Source: Coix lacryma-jobi var. lacryma-jobi
Lineage: Eukaryota > Streptophyta > Magnoliopsida > Poales > Poaceae
NCBI GenBank assembly: GCA_009763385.1
Contig: CM019827.1
Coordinates: forward strand, 95,702,177 to 95,766,176
Reading direction: 5' to 3'
DNA: 64,000 nt
The notes below the pieces were generated by a model. The model had not been told where the DNA came from, searched no databases, and was given only the letters and a program-made list of their open reading frames with translations. A program made the translations under genes and the position numbers. Below are positions 23,201 to 33,391 of the stretch, piece by piece (the stretch's first letter is position 1; the number at the start of each line of letters is the position of its first letter).

Positions 23201-24378
23201 AATGGGAAGGAGAGGTTGTCCTTGCGTACGGTGCCGTCATGTTGTAGTCCGGGACTCAACAGTTGACACCGACCGGGACAGGGTTGAAAAACCGACAGGA
23301 CCTGTACTCTTGGGTTAGAGTCCCGAGGTGCTTGTCGCTGGCGGAAAAATGTAGGGACCATCCGTATGGGGGCCTGCTGGTCAAGACTTGTAACTATTCA
23401 CATACTACGGAAAGCTCTGGCTCCGAGAAATCCATTATTGGACCGACAACCGCGCACTGGGAGTGGAGAGATGGCGGAAGTAGCATGTACCCACGTGGGT
23501 TAGAGTCCCGGATTGGAGTGGTGTACTGTACTTCCGGGTGGCGTAGGACCGGGCCCAATCTTGGAGGAATCGTGGAAGACGAGTTGGCATATGCAAGCTT
23601 GGGTGCTACATATGCAGTGTGGATAGGGATCCTCAGCTGAGTATTATTTATCCGGATTAACGTTGCTCCTCGGTTATGGAGACTTGGTCCACTGACTGTC
23701 AACGGAGAGTGGTTCTCAACTAGGAATGTTTTGAAATGTAAAATGAATCATGAATGATGAAGAATTGAGGAATACCGAATCTTTCAAAAATAAAATAAGG
23801 TTTACAAAATGCTTTTTCTGCAAAATACTTGATCTTGCTTAAGCCTTACCTTGACTACCCTAAGCTTTCATTCCTGAGTCTTCTCCCTTTTTCTTTAGTC
23901 GGGTAAGTCTTGTTGAGTACCTTTGTACTCAGGGTTTTATTACCCATGTTGCAGGTATGGCAGATTCCTCAGTATGCCTTGGACCCTGCTGTGTGACTGT
24001 TGTTCAGGAAGAGGCCGATGAGGCCGATGAGTGATTATTCACCCTCGGGCTGGGTGAAGTATCTTTACCCTTTAGTTGTTGTCATATGCTACTCTGCCGA
24101 CTCTATCTATTTGAACTATGGTTTGTAATAACTTCACTTTAATTTTATGTTGAACCCTGGTTTGTAAAACTATTGTTATCTAAGTCTTCCGCTATTTACT
24201 CCGATGTTATTTGTCAAAATGTTAAAGAGATTGTAACTGAATTGTGAGATGATCCTGCGGACAACGGGCACTGATGTAGCCCAGTAGCGGAACCGGTCTT
24301 AATCACTTGGCTGTACGGATCGACTGTCAGTGGTTGACGGTGATCAGTGGGCCATGGGATTAGAGCCGTTACGTTACA
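20268..24378 (+). repeat. 3' LTR of the chromovirus
   Basis: 4111 bp, very similar to the 5' LTR throughout, including the GC-rich block (about 21100-21960) and the conserved hairpin at 23914-23931. It ends TTACGTTACA and is followed by the TSD GGGAA. Confidence 0.93.
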
Positions 24379-25421
24379 GGGAACAACCGGTTTGATGCAT
24401 AGCAAGCGGTGTTGATTGCTTCCGCCCAAAATCTTTCCGGTGTAGTGTACTCATCTAACATAGTCCTTGCTAGGGTGATTAGTGTTCGGTTCTTCCTCTC
24501 AACTACCCCATTTTGTTGTGGTGTGTAGGTTGCGGTGACTTCATGCTTGATCCCAACTTCATCACAATATTGCTCAATGTGGGTGTTGTCGAACTCTCTT
24601 CCATTGTCACTTCTTATCTTCTTGATCTTCAAGTCAAATTCATTTTGGGCTCTCTTGGCAAACTTCTTGAATGAAGGGGTTGCTTCGGATTTGTCATGAA
24701 GAAAGAATACCCAAGTGTATCTAGAGTAGTCATCAACAATCACTAGGCAATAGAGATTTCCACCCAAGCTAGCATATGTTGTTGGTCCAAATAGATCCAT
24801 GTGAAGTAGCTCCAACTCTCTTGATGTTGATACAAAGGCTTTGGTTGGATGTGTATTTGCAACTTGCTTGCCGGCTTGACATGCACTACACAATTTGTCC
24901 TTCTCAAACTTGACATCCTTCAAGCCTCTAACCAAATCCTTCTTCAATAGCTTGTTGAGAGTGTTCATTCCAACATGTGCTAATCTTCTATGCCATAGCC
25001 AACCAAGTGATTGCTTCGTGAATAAACATGTCTTCAAGTTGGCATCTTCGGAGGTGAAATCCACTAGGTAGAGATTGTTGTATCTAAAGCCCTTGAATAT
25101 CACTTGTGTATCATCTTTCTTAGTCACAACCACTTCCTTATCGGTGAACAAACATTGAAAGCCAAGATCACATAGTTGCCCAACGGATAGCAAGTTGAAG
25201 CTCAATGATGCAACTAGTAGCACATTGGAGATGGTATGATCATTTGATATGGCTACTTTGCCCAATCCCTTGACATTGCCCTTAGAGTTGTCACCAAATG
25301 TAATCTTTTCTTGGTCATTGACATTCTCTTCTAGTGAGGTGAACATCCGGGGATCGCCGGTCATATGTTGAGTGCAACCACTATCAATTACCCAATGTGA
25401 TCCACCGGTTTTGTAGTTCAC
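24379..25421 (-). CDS. Copia protease and integrase (5' part of pol, interrupted)
   Basis: Open minus-strand frame from the gag-pol junction to the Gypsy insertion. Near the start is the protease-like DSGCTQHM. The GAG-pre-integrase zinc finger follows (LWHRRLAHVGM with CSACQAGK, the HHCC ligands). The integrase core has catalytic residues in LLHMDLFGP, IRSDNGREF and PQQNGVVERKNRTL (D, D, E). The chromovirus cuts the gene after AEAINTACYASNR; the rest resumes at 10468. The frame lies in a different register from gag, with a stop just upstream of GTGAACTAC at 25421, so expression would need frameshifting or splicing. Confidence 0.92.
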
Positions 25422-25437
25422 CTACACACACAAGAAA

Positions 25438-27834
25438 TCAAGCTTGAGCTTTTGGGACCCAAACTTGTTGCGGTCCCTTAACCTTCTCAACTAGTGACTT
25501 AGCAACCCAAATTTGCTTTGGCCTACTCTTGTTAGGTGGCCCCATAAACATAACCTTCACTTTGCCACTAGAATCTTGTCTAAACATGTAGTGAGCATTG
25601 AAAGCAAAGGGCCTAGCATGCTTGGGCAAGGGTGTGGGCTTTGGCTCTTCACAATCATGAGCAAAGTGTCCTTCCTTTCCACACTCATAGCATCTTCCAA
25701 TCTTCTTCTTCTTTGGCTTAGTGATGCTCTTGCGTTGCTTCATCTTCTCTTCAAGAAAGCCAATGCCATTTCTATTTGTCTTCATGACGGTGTTCATGAG
25801 AAGCTCACTTTGAAGACATTGACCCTTGGTGAAGTTCCTCAATCCGGTGGTGAGGTGTTCTTTTTCCTTCTTGAGCTTGTCATTCTCTTGTTGGAGCTCT
25901 AATTTAGATGGTGTCATCTTGTAATCTCTCTCCCTCTTCAATCTCTTGTTCTCTTCTTTTAGCATGTCAAGCTCAAGTGTCATGCTATACTCATCATCTT
26001 GGGTCTCAACAATGACTTGCTTTGTGGTTGCAAGCTTCTCTAGATCAACTTTGAGCTTTGCATTCTCATTCTTGATCTTGATGTAATCATCATAGTGATC
26101 GGCCACAACCACACTCTTGCCTTTGCCACTAGCTCTTTGCTCATCATGCTCACTAACCAAGTCCTCACAAGATGTTGCTATGTCACACTTAACAACAAGG
26201 TTAGGAGCATCATGTGTCTCATGTGAAAGCATATCATAAGAAATGGTGAGAGCATCATAGTCAACTTTCACTTGAGTGTATTGTTCTTTTAGCAAGGCAT
26301 AACTAGTGGTAAAGTCACTATGCATCTTATCAAGTTTTTCATTTTTAGCTTTGAGCTCCTTGTTAGAGGACTTGAGCTCCTTGATAGTGGATGACATAGT
26401 AGCAAGTTCATCTTTTAGTTCATCACTAGCATGAGTAGCATGATCACATTTTTCAACAAGAGATTCATTTTCATCAACAAGCTTCTCATTTTTAGCTCTA
26501 GTCTTTCTTATGATTTTAGAGTAGTCATTTAGCAATTTGACAAGTTCATCATAAGTGGGAGCCTCAAATTCACCATCACTATCACTATCACTAGAGTCAT
26601 CATCGTTTTGTACCTTCCGGTCACCCTTGGCCATAAGGCATAGGTGTGTAGATGATGATGGCGATGGTGGTGGTGGTGGTGTAGAGGAGCCAATGACTAG
26701 AGCGGCCACCTTCTCCTTCTCATCATCACTATCTTCATTTGATGAGCCACCGGAGGAGTCAATGTCAGTGAGCCAATCACCAACAATGTAAGCCTTCCCA
26801 CCTTTCTTGTGGTATTGCTTCTTCTTGCCATCTTTCTTCTTGTATGGCTTGTCATTCTTCTTCTCATCTTCGCTTGATGAGTCATACTTCTTGCCCTTGT
26901 TCTTGTTCTTGTAGCTCTCTTTCTTGGGCTTGGTGCATTGATGAGCAAGATGGCCAAGCTCACCACAATTGTAGCAATCCATTTCGGAGATTGGCCTCCT
27001 CTTGCTACTTGTGAAGAACTTCTTCTTTCTTGAGTCAAAGTTGACTCCATTCTTGTGAAGCTTCTTCAACATCTTGGTGGTCCTTCTCACCATGAGAGCG
27101 ATGTTGGAATCATCTTCTTCTTCACTTGAGCTCTCATGATGCACCTCAATAGCCTTGGACTTGCCCTTCTTGTCATGGCTAGCTTTGAAGGCCAAGTCCT
27201 TCTTCTTGTCGGTGGAGGAGCCACCACTTGGTGTGATGTGCATGTACATCTCATGCACATTGATCTTTCCCAAGATTTGAGTTGGTGTAGCGGTGGAAAG
27301 ATCACCTTGATGTAGCACCATCACGATGTGTCCATACTTATCAATTGGAAGGACACAAAGAATCTTCCTCACAACATCGGATGGTTGCATTTGTGTGAGG
27401 CCAAGTCCATTGAGTTCCTCTACAAGAACATTCAACCGTGAGTACATTTCATTTGCACTTTCATTAGCATGCATATCAAAAGAGTGAAGTTTTTGCATAA
27501 CTAAATGATAGCGTTCCTCACGCTCACTCTTAGTTCCCTCATGGAGCGCACAAATGTTTTCCCATAGATCATGGGCATTTTTGTGGTTCCGAACACGGTT
27601 GAACACATCTTTGCAAATGCCTCTAAAAAGGATGTTTTTGGCTTTTGCATTCCATTTCTCATTTTCCTCCTCATTAGGAGTAAGGCTTGTGCCTTCTTTG
27701 GGCTTGGCAAAGCCGGTAATCGCGGCATTGAGGCATTTAACATCAACCGCTTCTAGGTACGACTCCATACGGATTTTCCAACATAGGAAGTCATCTCCCT
27801 CGAACATGGGAGGTGGTCCATCACCTCCGGACAT
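25438..27834 (-). CDS. SIRE-type Copia gag, intact, two zinc knuckles
   Basis: 798-aa uninterrupted frame from ATG at 27834 to TGA at 25438. The N-terminal third carries the Copia gag domain (FEGDDFLCWKIRMESYLE, then YHLVMQKLHSFDM and LNGLGLTQM). The first CCHC knuckle, CYNCGELGHLAHQC, is at residues 287-300. A Lys/Ser/Asp-rich linker follows, then a long predicted coiled coil (about 430-690), and a second knuckle, CYECGKEGHFAHDC, at 715-728. Two knuckles and the coiled coil are typical of SIRE/Maximus gag, which is much longer than other Copia gags. It packages RNA in the particle. It is the only long intact Copia gene in the window. A 31-bp piece of it recurs inverted in the neighbouring LTR. 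Confidence 0.93.
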   Translation of the reverse strand: MSGGDGPPPMFEGDDFLCWKIRMESYLEAVDVKCLNAAITGFAKPKEGTSLTPNEEENEKWNAKAKNILFRGICKDVFNRVRNHKNAHDLWENICALHEGTKSEREERYHLVMQKLHSFDMHANESANEMYSRLNVLVEELNGLGLTQMQPSDVVRKILCVLPIDKYGHIVMVLHQGDLSTATPTQILGKINVHEMYMHITPSGGSSTDKKKDLAFKASHDKKGKSKAIEVHHESSSEEEDDSNIALMVRRTTKMLKKLHKNGVNFDSRKKKFFTSSKRRPISEMDCYNCGELGHLAHQCTKPKKESYKNKNKGKKYDSSSEDEKKNDKPYKKKDGKKKQYHKKGGKAYIVGDWLTDIDSSGGSSNEDSDDEKEKVAALVIGSSTPPPPPSPSSSTHLCLMAKGDRKVQNDDDSSDSDSDGEFEAPTYDELVKLLNDYSKIIRKTRAKNEKLVDENESLVEKCDHATHASDELKDELATMSSTIKELKSSNKELKAKNEKLDKMHSDFTTSYALLKEQYTQVKVDYDALTISYDMLSHETHDAPNLVVKCDIATSCEDLVSEHDEQRASGKGKSVVVADHYDDYIKIKNENAKLKVDLEKLATTKQVIVETQDDEYSMTLELDMLKEENKRLKRERDYKMTPSKLELQQENDKLKKEKEHLTTGLRNFTKGQCLQSELLMNTVMKTNRNGIGFLEEKMKQRKSITKPKKKKIGRCYECGKEGHFAHDCEEPKPTPLPKHARPFAFNAHYMFRQDSSGKVKVMFMGPPNKSRPKQIWVAKSLVEKVKGPQQVWVPKAQA

Positions 27835-27872
27835 CTTAACTCTAGGCGGTTAAGCCTAAATCGAGAGCACGA

Positions 27873-27885
27873 GGCTCCGATACCA
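27873..27885 (-). promoter_or_regulatory. Primer-binding site of the SIRE-type Copia
   Basis: The minus strand reads TGGTATCGGAGCC two bases after the 5' LTR end and matches initiator Met tRNA with one change from TGGTATCAGAGC. Confidence 0.88.
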
Positions 27886-27887
27886 AT

Positions 27888-29459
27888 TGAAAGGATCAAG
27901 ATGCCCAAGAGGAGGGGTGAATTGGGCTTTTCTAAAACTTCTTTCAAGAATTAAACCTATCAAACTCCAATTAACCCCCTAGTGCCTAGAAGTGTGTTTC
28001 TCTTTTACTCTACCACACAAAAGATCAAGACTAACCACTCTAACTCTAGCAAAGCAATTCAATATAGAATGAACAACAAGTAGTAATGCGGAATTGAATT
28101 GCTTGAATGTAAATGCGAAAGTAAGAGAGTAGAGATGACTCGACGATCTTTTTGCCGAGGTATCGAGGTGTCGGCACACCCCCCTAGTCCTCGTTGGAGC
28201 ACCCGCGCAAGGGTATCGCTCCCCCTTGATCCGCGCAAGGATCACCAAGATGTTGAAGAAGCTTCACAAGAATGTAAGTGCTCAATACGAGCTGATTCTT
28301 CGCCTCTCCGGCCCGGTGAATCGCTCGCTACCGGTCACAACTTGACTTGGGTCATCCACAATGCCTCCGGATGATCACCAAGCTCTCCGATCGCCACCAA
28401 GCTGTCTAGGTGATGCCGATCACCAAGAGTAACAAGCTAGAACTCTCACTTGACCAACACAAGACCAAAGAGATGGATGGATGCACACTTGCTACTCAAT
28501 TCTCAGTAGGAGGTGTCTAATTCTCACAATTAGCAAATCACTCAACCTCACTAGGGCTCTTGCACTCACTCACACTCACAAGGTGTTTCTCAACTGATGG
28601 AAGTGGCAAGAACACTCAAATGGATGGAGGGAAGGAAGTATATATACCCCCCAACCCGGCCATCCAAAAACAGGACAAGACAGGGTTTCTGCGGGGGCAT
28701 CGGACGCTCCGATGCCTATCATCGGACACGCCGATGACCACACCCAACGGTCGACTGTACCCTCTTGTCAGACATGTTTATGGAGCATCAGACGCTGGGG
28801 AGCGTCCGATGCCAAAAGGACCTCTCTGGAACCTCTCTGCATGGCCATCGGACGCTGCCCCTCAGCGTCTGATGCCTTCCACAGTTCACTGCCAAGTGAA
28901 CAGTGACACCGGATCATCCGATATGGCACCATCGGAGCCTCCGATGCCACGCACCAGACCAAACCCTAAGTCGGTGTGGGCATCGGAGCCTCCGATGCCC
29001 ACTCAACCAGCGTCCGATGCCCGTAACCAGGGCAAGATCAACTCGGATCGCGACGCGGTCTTAACGACTTTTGTTCCTCTCGACATAAGGCATCTCTCTG
29101 AGCTACCTAGGGCTATGAAATAACAAGTGTGCACCACACCTACCTCAATAGACTCATCTAGGTCAAGCTACTGATTCACACCCCTCTTTATAGTACGGCC
29201 AAAGGGAAAACAAAGACCTAAGACTACCTAAGTGTCCTCCAACACCATACGACACTTAGCCTAGCCTACCACCGTCTTCGTCGTCCGTCCTTTGAAAACT
29301 GAAACGATTTCCATCGCCAGGGGACATGAACTCCATATGCCCGTATCGTCGCCATTACCGTGACCTAACTTATCCCTGTTTCTGCAAAACACACGTTAGT
29401 CACAGTAATCTTGTGTTTCATCCAATCACCGAAACCCACTAGGGGCCAAGATGCGTTCA
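27888..29459 (-). repeat. 5' LTR of the SIRE-type Copia
   Basis: 1572 bp. Minus-strand ends are TGAACGCATC and GATCCTTTCA. It pairs with 2060-3615 and is followed by TSD ACCTA at 29460. It has a 31-bp insertion at 28244-28274 absent from the other LTR and lacks about 24 bp in the palindrome array. Confidence 0.93.
28698..29020. repeat. Array of CATCGGACG/CGTCCGATG palindromes (5' LTR)
   Basis: Counterpart of the 2834-3180 array. Several hairpins are intact; one is altered by CATCGG to CATCAG at the element near 28786, and one unit has been deleted. Confidence 0.85.
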
Positions 29460-29569
29460 ACCTATATTGGCCATCTAATTATCTGCAAACTATCATATAA
29501 TATGTCAAAGGAAACATGCTTTTATATATTCATTCTCATCTAGCCATATGCTAATTCGAAATTTTTATA

Positions 29570-30042
29570 CCATGTGTTTGGATACCGAAATGGACTAGGT
29601 TGAGATGGGTTCGACCTAATTTTAGATGTGTTTGGTTTGGGGTTGGGTTCAATTGGGGTCGGACCCAGATGGGAATATGTGCTTGAGATGTGGGTCCATC
29701 TAATACCTCCAAATCAAGGGGATCACGCCGACCCACATCGATGTTGTTCCTCCCTGTCTGGGCACGCAGGATGTCGAGGGAGAACACAACATAGATCGAC
29801 ATGGGAGAAAGCGTCCCCAGGCTGCTAACTGGGACAAGTCAAAATGGGGCCGCCGTCTAGGGCACGAGCGCAGGGCGGTGTAGCTTCCACCACCGGGCCC
29901 GCCATTTCTGTAGAGGGCGCAAGCGCGGGGCAGGGTGATTTCCTCCGTCTCGACTTCTTCCATCAATGTTGGGTCCCACTCAAACCCACAACACTGGGTT
30001 AGGTCCAACTCAACCCACATTGTTCCCAAACCAAACACATGG
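29570..30042. mobile_element. Small TIR element, superfamily unassigned
   Basis: A perfect 12-bp inverted repeat, CCATGTGTTTGG and CCAAACACATGG, bounds about 470 bp with a GC-rich interior and GGTTGGGTT / AACCCAAC-type subterminal repeats. I could not settle a TSD. A related-looking sequence lies at about 39886-40640. Confidence 0.5.
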
Positions 30043-31152
30043 ATTGTTTTTTTTTTTTTGCTAAGATGATGTCTAATTGTCAAATTGTATAGTAACTGAG
30101 CACTATAGTTTCCAGCAAAGATTCAATTTTTAATCCATAATTAATTATTCCTTTGGAATTTCATGGTATAATTAAATAATATTTAATGATATTATAGAGA
30201 TCAGGAGACTAATCCATTGCATATATCTATTTTGTGAACTAGTAAAAAAATTTAGTTGGATACATACAAGGAAAAGCAGAGTTCTACTTTTCAAGGATTA
30301 TAATCTAAACATAAATTAATTAAGTAGAATGCTACACTTAATTAGTTAGTTCTCATATTCTTTTTTAGATAAAGGAATTAAATCTGGCTTCATCCCTTTA
30401 CACTAAGGGAATCATATCACTTATTATAGAAGGTTAAAGTATCATAAAACATGTTAAACTTAAACCTCAATTCTAACATTATTTGGTCATCCAAATGCTG
30501 CTTTTAGCTCCTGGCATACTTCGTAAATATGTTCTTTATGCCATCACACAATTGTACTCAAGTCACTCCCCCGTATGTACCTATAAAAATACCCATGAGG
30601 GGCAATGCAATTAACAATAGATATTAATTAGGGTTTCTCATTTTATACCTAATAATTTATTTCCACATGGTATCAAGAGTCATAGACTAGCGTCGTTTGA
30701 TCCTATCTTGAGCTTGCGCTGCCCGAGAGTTGGAGATCAATCTCCAAAAACTCCCTGGGACGCCGCATGAATTAGCTAGCTAGCATCTCTCTCCAACAAT
30801 TCATAGATTAGATTATTAGTTATACTAGGTCTTATTATATTCTCTCTACGACTCATCTTTATCCTAGAATTTGTTTTCATCTCTAAGTATATCTATCTAT
30901 ATCTATCTTTATTTCCAACATTCCCTGCTAGTCGTAGCGGGAGTGAAGCGGACGCACGATTGGCGAATGGATTTGAAGTCTTGCTTGCACCATCTTCTCC
31001 GTTTCGCCATTGTCAACCGCATCTCTAGTGATGGACAGTCGGTCACCTAATGAGATTCCTGTTTATACAAGGATATTAACCAACCAAATATTTGAAGCTC
31101 CTGCTTTATGATTTCGCGAGTTCTCGTGGCTAATCAGAAGGAACGAAACTTG
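30043..31152. other. AT-rich DNA with a probable Copia leader remnant
   Basis: Mostly featureless. Near 30590-30750 an AT-rich LTR-like stretch (CTATAAAAATACCC) leads to CATGGTATCAAGAGTC at 30666, resembling the LTR end and iMet primer-binding site of a Copia element. No gag or pol is recognisable. Confidence 0.35.
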
Positions 31153-31687
31153 CACTACTACAGAATAGGGCCTTTAGCCCCGGTTGGGAAGGGGCTTTAG
31201 CCCCGGTTTCCCAACCGGGACTAAAGGCCTCCCACCTTTAGCCCCGGTTTGGAGGCTCCCACGAGAAAAAATAAATTTGCGTTTGTGAGATTCGAACTCA
31301 ACACCTCTCGCCTCAGGCACGCTTACCAACTGAGCTACACAACCCACGTGATGTAGTTCTGAATGTTTTCCTTTTGAATCCACTCGGGAAGGACCTTTAG
31401 CCCCGGTTGGTAACACCAACCGGGGCTAAAAGCACCATTAGTCCCGGTTGGTAACACCAACCGGGGCTAAAGGTTCACCCTTTAGCCCCGGTTGGTATTA
31501 CCAACCGCGACTAAAGGTTGGGGGGCCTTTAGTCCGGGTGGGTAAAACCAACCGGGACTAAAGGTGAACCTTTAGTCCCGGTTGGTTTTACCCACCGGGA
31601 CTAAATGTCTTTAGTCCCGGACGCAATTTGTAGCCGAGACTATAGCTCAATTGTTAGATCGGCCTATGACTATATTCTGTAGTAGTG
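31153..31687. mobile_element. CACTA MITE with TTTAGTCCCGG subterminal repeats
   Basis: Starts CACTACTACAGAATAGG at 31153 and ends CTGTAGTAGTG at 31687. TSD TTG occurs on both sides (31150-31152, 31688-31690). The interior is a ladder of CTTTAGCCCCGGTTGG units in both orientations. A degenerate tRNA-like segment is embedded. It lies about 330 bp upstream of the CASP-like gene's core promoter. Confidence 0.92.
31281..31344 (-). other. tRNA-like segment inside the CACTA MITE
   Basis: The minus strand reads like a shortened tRNA. Near-complementary ends (GGTTGTG and CACAAAC, 6 of 7 pairs) enclose the A-box TAGCTCAGTTGG, a possible anticodon arm (TGCCT with AGGTG), and the B-box GAGTTCGAATC in a T-arm. 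At 64 nt it is too short and mismatched to be a working tRNA, but both Pol III promoter boxes are good. A related copy at about 43380-43430 keeps the A-box and has lost the T-arm. Confidence 0.55.
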
Positions 31688-32017
31688 TTGAGTGAGTGAT
31701 CTATATATATTAATAAGTTCAATGAAAAATACTATAATAATGAAGTTTAAATTCCAAAAGCAAATAAAAATAATTAAGTTTTCATCCGTAGCGCGCATTG
31801 GATTTGTATCCTAGCTGCTCTCTAAAGTGACACAGGATAGAGATATAGCTCAGTTTTGTATCATTTCAACAAGTCTCAAAAGATGTATAGGAGGAAAAGC
31901 AGCAAAATCATGAAGCATCTCATGTTCTCATTCTCTGAAAGTCGCTACTACGGTAGTGAGTGGTACTCCGTAATAATTAACCGTAGCCATCGTCCCGATC
32001 GAATAATCCCAGCCCTT

Positions 32018-32060
32018 TCCGCCATAAATACCCCGGCCCACGTACGGTGCGTCGACCAAC
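32018..32060 (+). promoter_or_regulatory. Core promoter of the CASP-like gene
   Basis: A TATA-like CATAAATA at about 32023 lies 229 bp before the ATG and is followed by a CT/CA-rich leader typical of a grass 5' UTR. No other TATA-like site is better placed. Confidence 0.45.
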
Positions 32061-32251
32061 CGTACGCAACGGCACCACCTTCCTCTCCTCAACCTCAACC
32101 AGAGTAGTCCTCCATCCAGTACAGAGTACACACATCACACGCTAGCTCTCTGCCGCACAGGCACAACAGGCACAGGCACGCACACGCACACGCCCCGCTC
32201 CGCCGGCCTACCCTTCACCCAAGAGCAAGAACCGCCGCGCGCTCCGCTCCC

Positions 32252-32580
32252 ATGGAGACGTCGCGGGTAGTGACGAAGCCCGGGTTCAACGGCGTGGGCG
32301 TGGGCATGGGGGGCTCCGTCAACGGCAGCAGCCGCCGGGCCGGCTACGGCTACGGCTACCACGTGGGCTCGGGCGCAGCGGGCGGCGGCGGCAGGGCGGA
32401 GGCGCCGGTGGATGGGTGCAGCGTGGCGCTGCGCGTGTTCGTGCTGGCGTCGACGCTGGTGTCCGCCGTGGTGATGGGCGTGGACCGGCAGCGGAGGACC
32501 ATCCAGATCACCATCACCGACACGCTGCCGCCGCTGGAGGTGCCCGTCACCGCCAACTGGTCCTACTCCTCCGCCTTCGT
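32252..32580 (+). CDS. CASP-like membrane protein, exon 1
   Basis: The ATG at 32252 sits in a strong CCATGG context. Exon 1 encodes 109 codons plus two bases and ends TTCGT before the donor GTAAGC at 32581. Joined to exon 2 at 45322 it gives a 219-aa protein, normal for CASP-like (DUF588/PF04535) proteins. Residues 1-55 are a Gly/Tyr-rich cytoplasmic tail. TM1 spans about 57-77 and contains the conserved Arg61 (VALRVFVLAS). An extracellular segment follows (TITDTLPPLEVPVTANWSYS). CASP-like proteins are four-TM plasma-membrane scaffold proteins related to the Casparian-strip organisers; most subgroups lack a specific assigned role. Subgroup 1E is my best guess from the N-terminal pattern. No frame damage is seen. 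Confidence 0.9.
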
Positions 32581-33391
32581 GTAAGCCTTCCATCCACCGC
32601 CCTCTTCTCCCCGGGGCCGGCGGCCCGGCCCTTCTCTCTTTTTATCTCTCCACCGCCGCTTGCTATCTTGCAGTCTTCTCTCTTTTGTCGTCGTAGCGCT
32701 GCTGCTATATATCTAGCTAGCTGGCCATGTGACTGGCTACATACGCCGCTTGATGATTACACAATTTGCCGCGCTTGCATTTTCTTCTCCACATCGGTCT
32801 TTTTCGATTTAATATTCCCTTCTCATTTGCTTTTTTTTTTTGACGTTCATGATATGCAACGTGAGGGTACGTACTAGCTAGTGCCAGCTAGGAAGTGACA
32901 CTCATTAATTACTAAACTGGACAAATTTAGTAATAATAAGAATATACGTACTGTGAATAAGCAAACCTTAGCCCCTTTGAGAAATGCGCGGTCAATAATT
33001 AATTCTTGTGTGTGTGTGTGTGAATCGGTCAATAATTAATCTGTTGCGTTAGCACTTGCATGTCTTGTCTACCATTATTACTGTGAAGCTTGTTTCCTCT
33101 GCAACGATCAAGCACTTCTTAAATTAAAATTAAATCACGAAATAAATTGTTTTAAAAATTCTCATCGACAACATTATTTCTGCACAAAAAGAGACACCAC
33201 CAGAGTGGGGAAACTAAGAAAAAGGAAAAAAAAAATGCTACCGTACCGCTACAAATTCGAGCACGGAACAAATTGTCTGCCCCCACATATATACACATGT
33301 CACACATGCTGCCACACTGCAGTCTACATACTAGTCTCTACGCTTTGTTGTTTTGCTGTATATATAGTCTCTACTAGGTGTACTAGTTGTT
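32581..33391 (+). other. 5' part of the CASP-like intron
   Basis: Starts at the GTAAGC donor. Pyrimidine-rich then AT-rich, with a short (TG)n run near 33006-33022. No gene or element boundary was recognised. Confidence 0.7.

Larger units (their letters stand above)
10469..24378 (+). mobile_element. Ty3-Gypsy chromovirus (Tekay/Del-like) nested in the Copia integrase
   Basis: 13,910-bp element with 4.1-kb LTRs beginning TGTAACACC and ending TTACGTTACA, flanked by the 5-bp TSD GGGAA (10464-10468 and 24379-24383). Internal order is primer-binding site, a leader ORF with a histone-tail-like start, gag, protease, RT, RNase H, integrase with a C-terminal chromodomain-like segment, then polypurine tract. 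RT before integrase and the chromodomain place it among chromoviruses; the very long LTR suggests Tekay/Del. Several indels break the ORFs. It inserted into the Copia integrase gene in the opposite orientation, so it is younger than the Copia. Confidence 0.95.
2060..29459 (-). mobile_element. SIRE/Maximus-type Ty1-Copia retrotransposon, split by a nested Gypsy
   Basis: The element is bounded by LTRs at 2060-3615 and 27888-29459 and by the 5-bp TSD ACCTA (2055-2059 and 29460-29464). Read on the minus strand the order is 5' LTR, iMet-type primer-binding site, gag, protease, integrase, [nested Gypsy], RT, RNase H, a GC-rich spacer, an envelope-position ORF, polypurine tract, 3' LTR. Integrase before RT is diagnostic of Copia. 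Long LTRs, two zinc knuckles in a very long gag and an extra 3' ORF fit the SIRE/Maximus lineage. Without the Gypsy it would be about 13.5 kb. Pol has several frameshifts, so this copy should not be autonomous. Confidence 0.93.

Noticed and set aside
31281..31344. Functional tRNA gene
   Set aside because: Too short, with mismatched acceptor and T stems and no clean anticodon loop.
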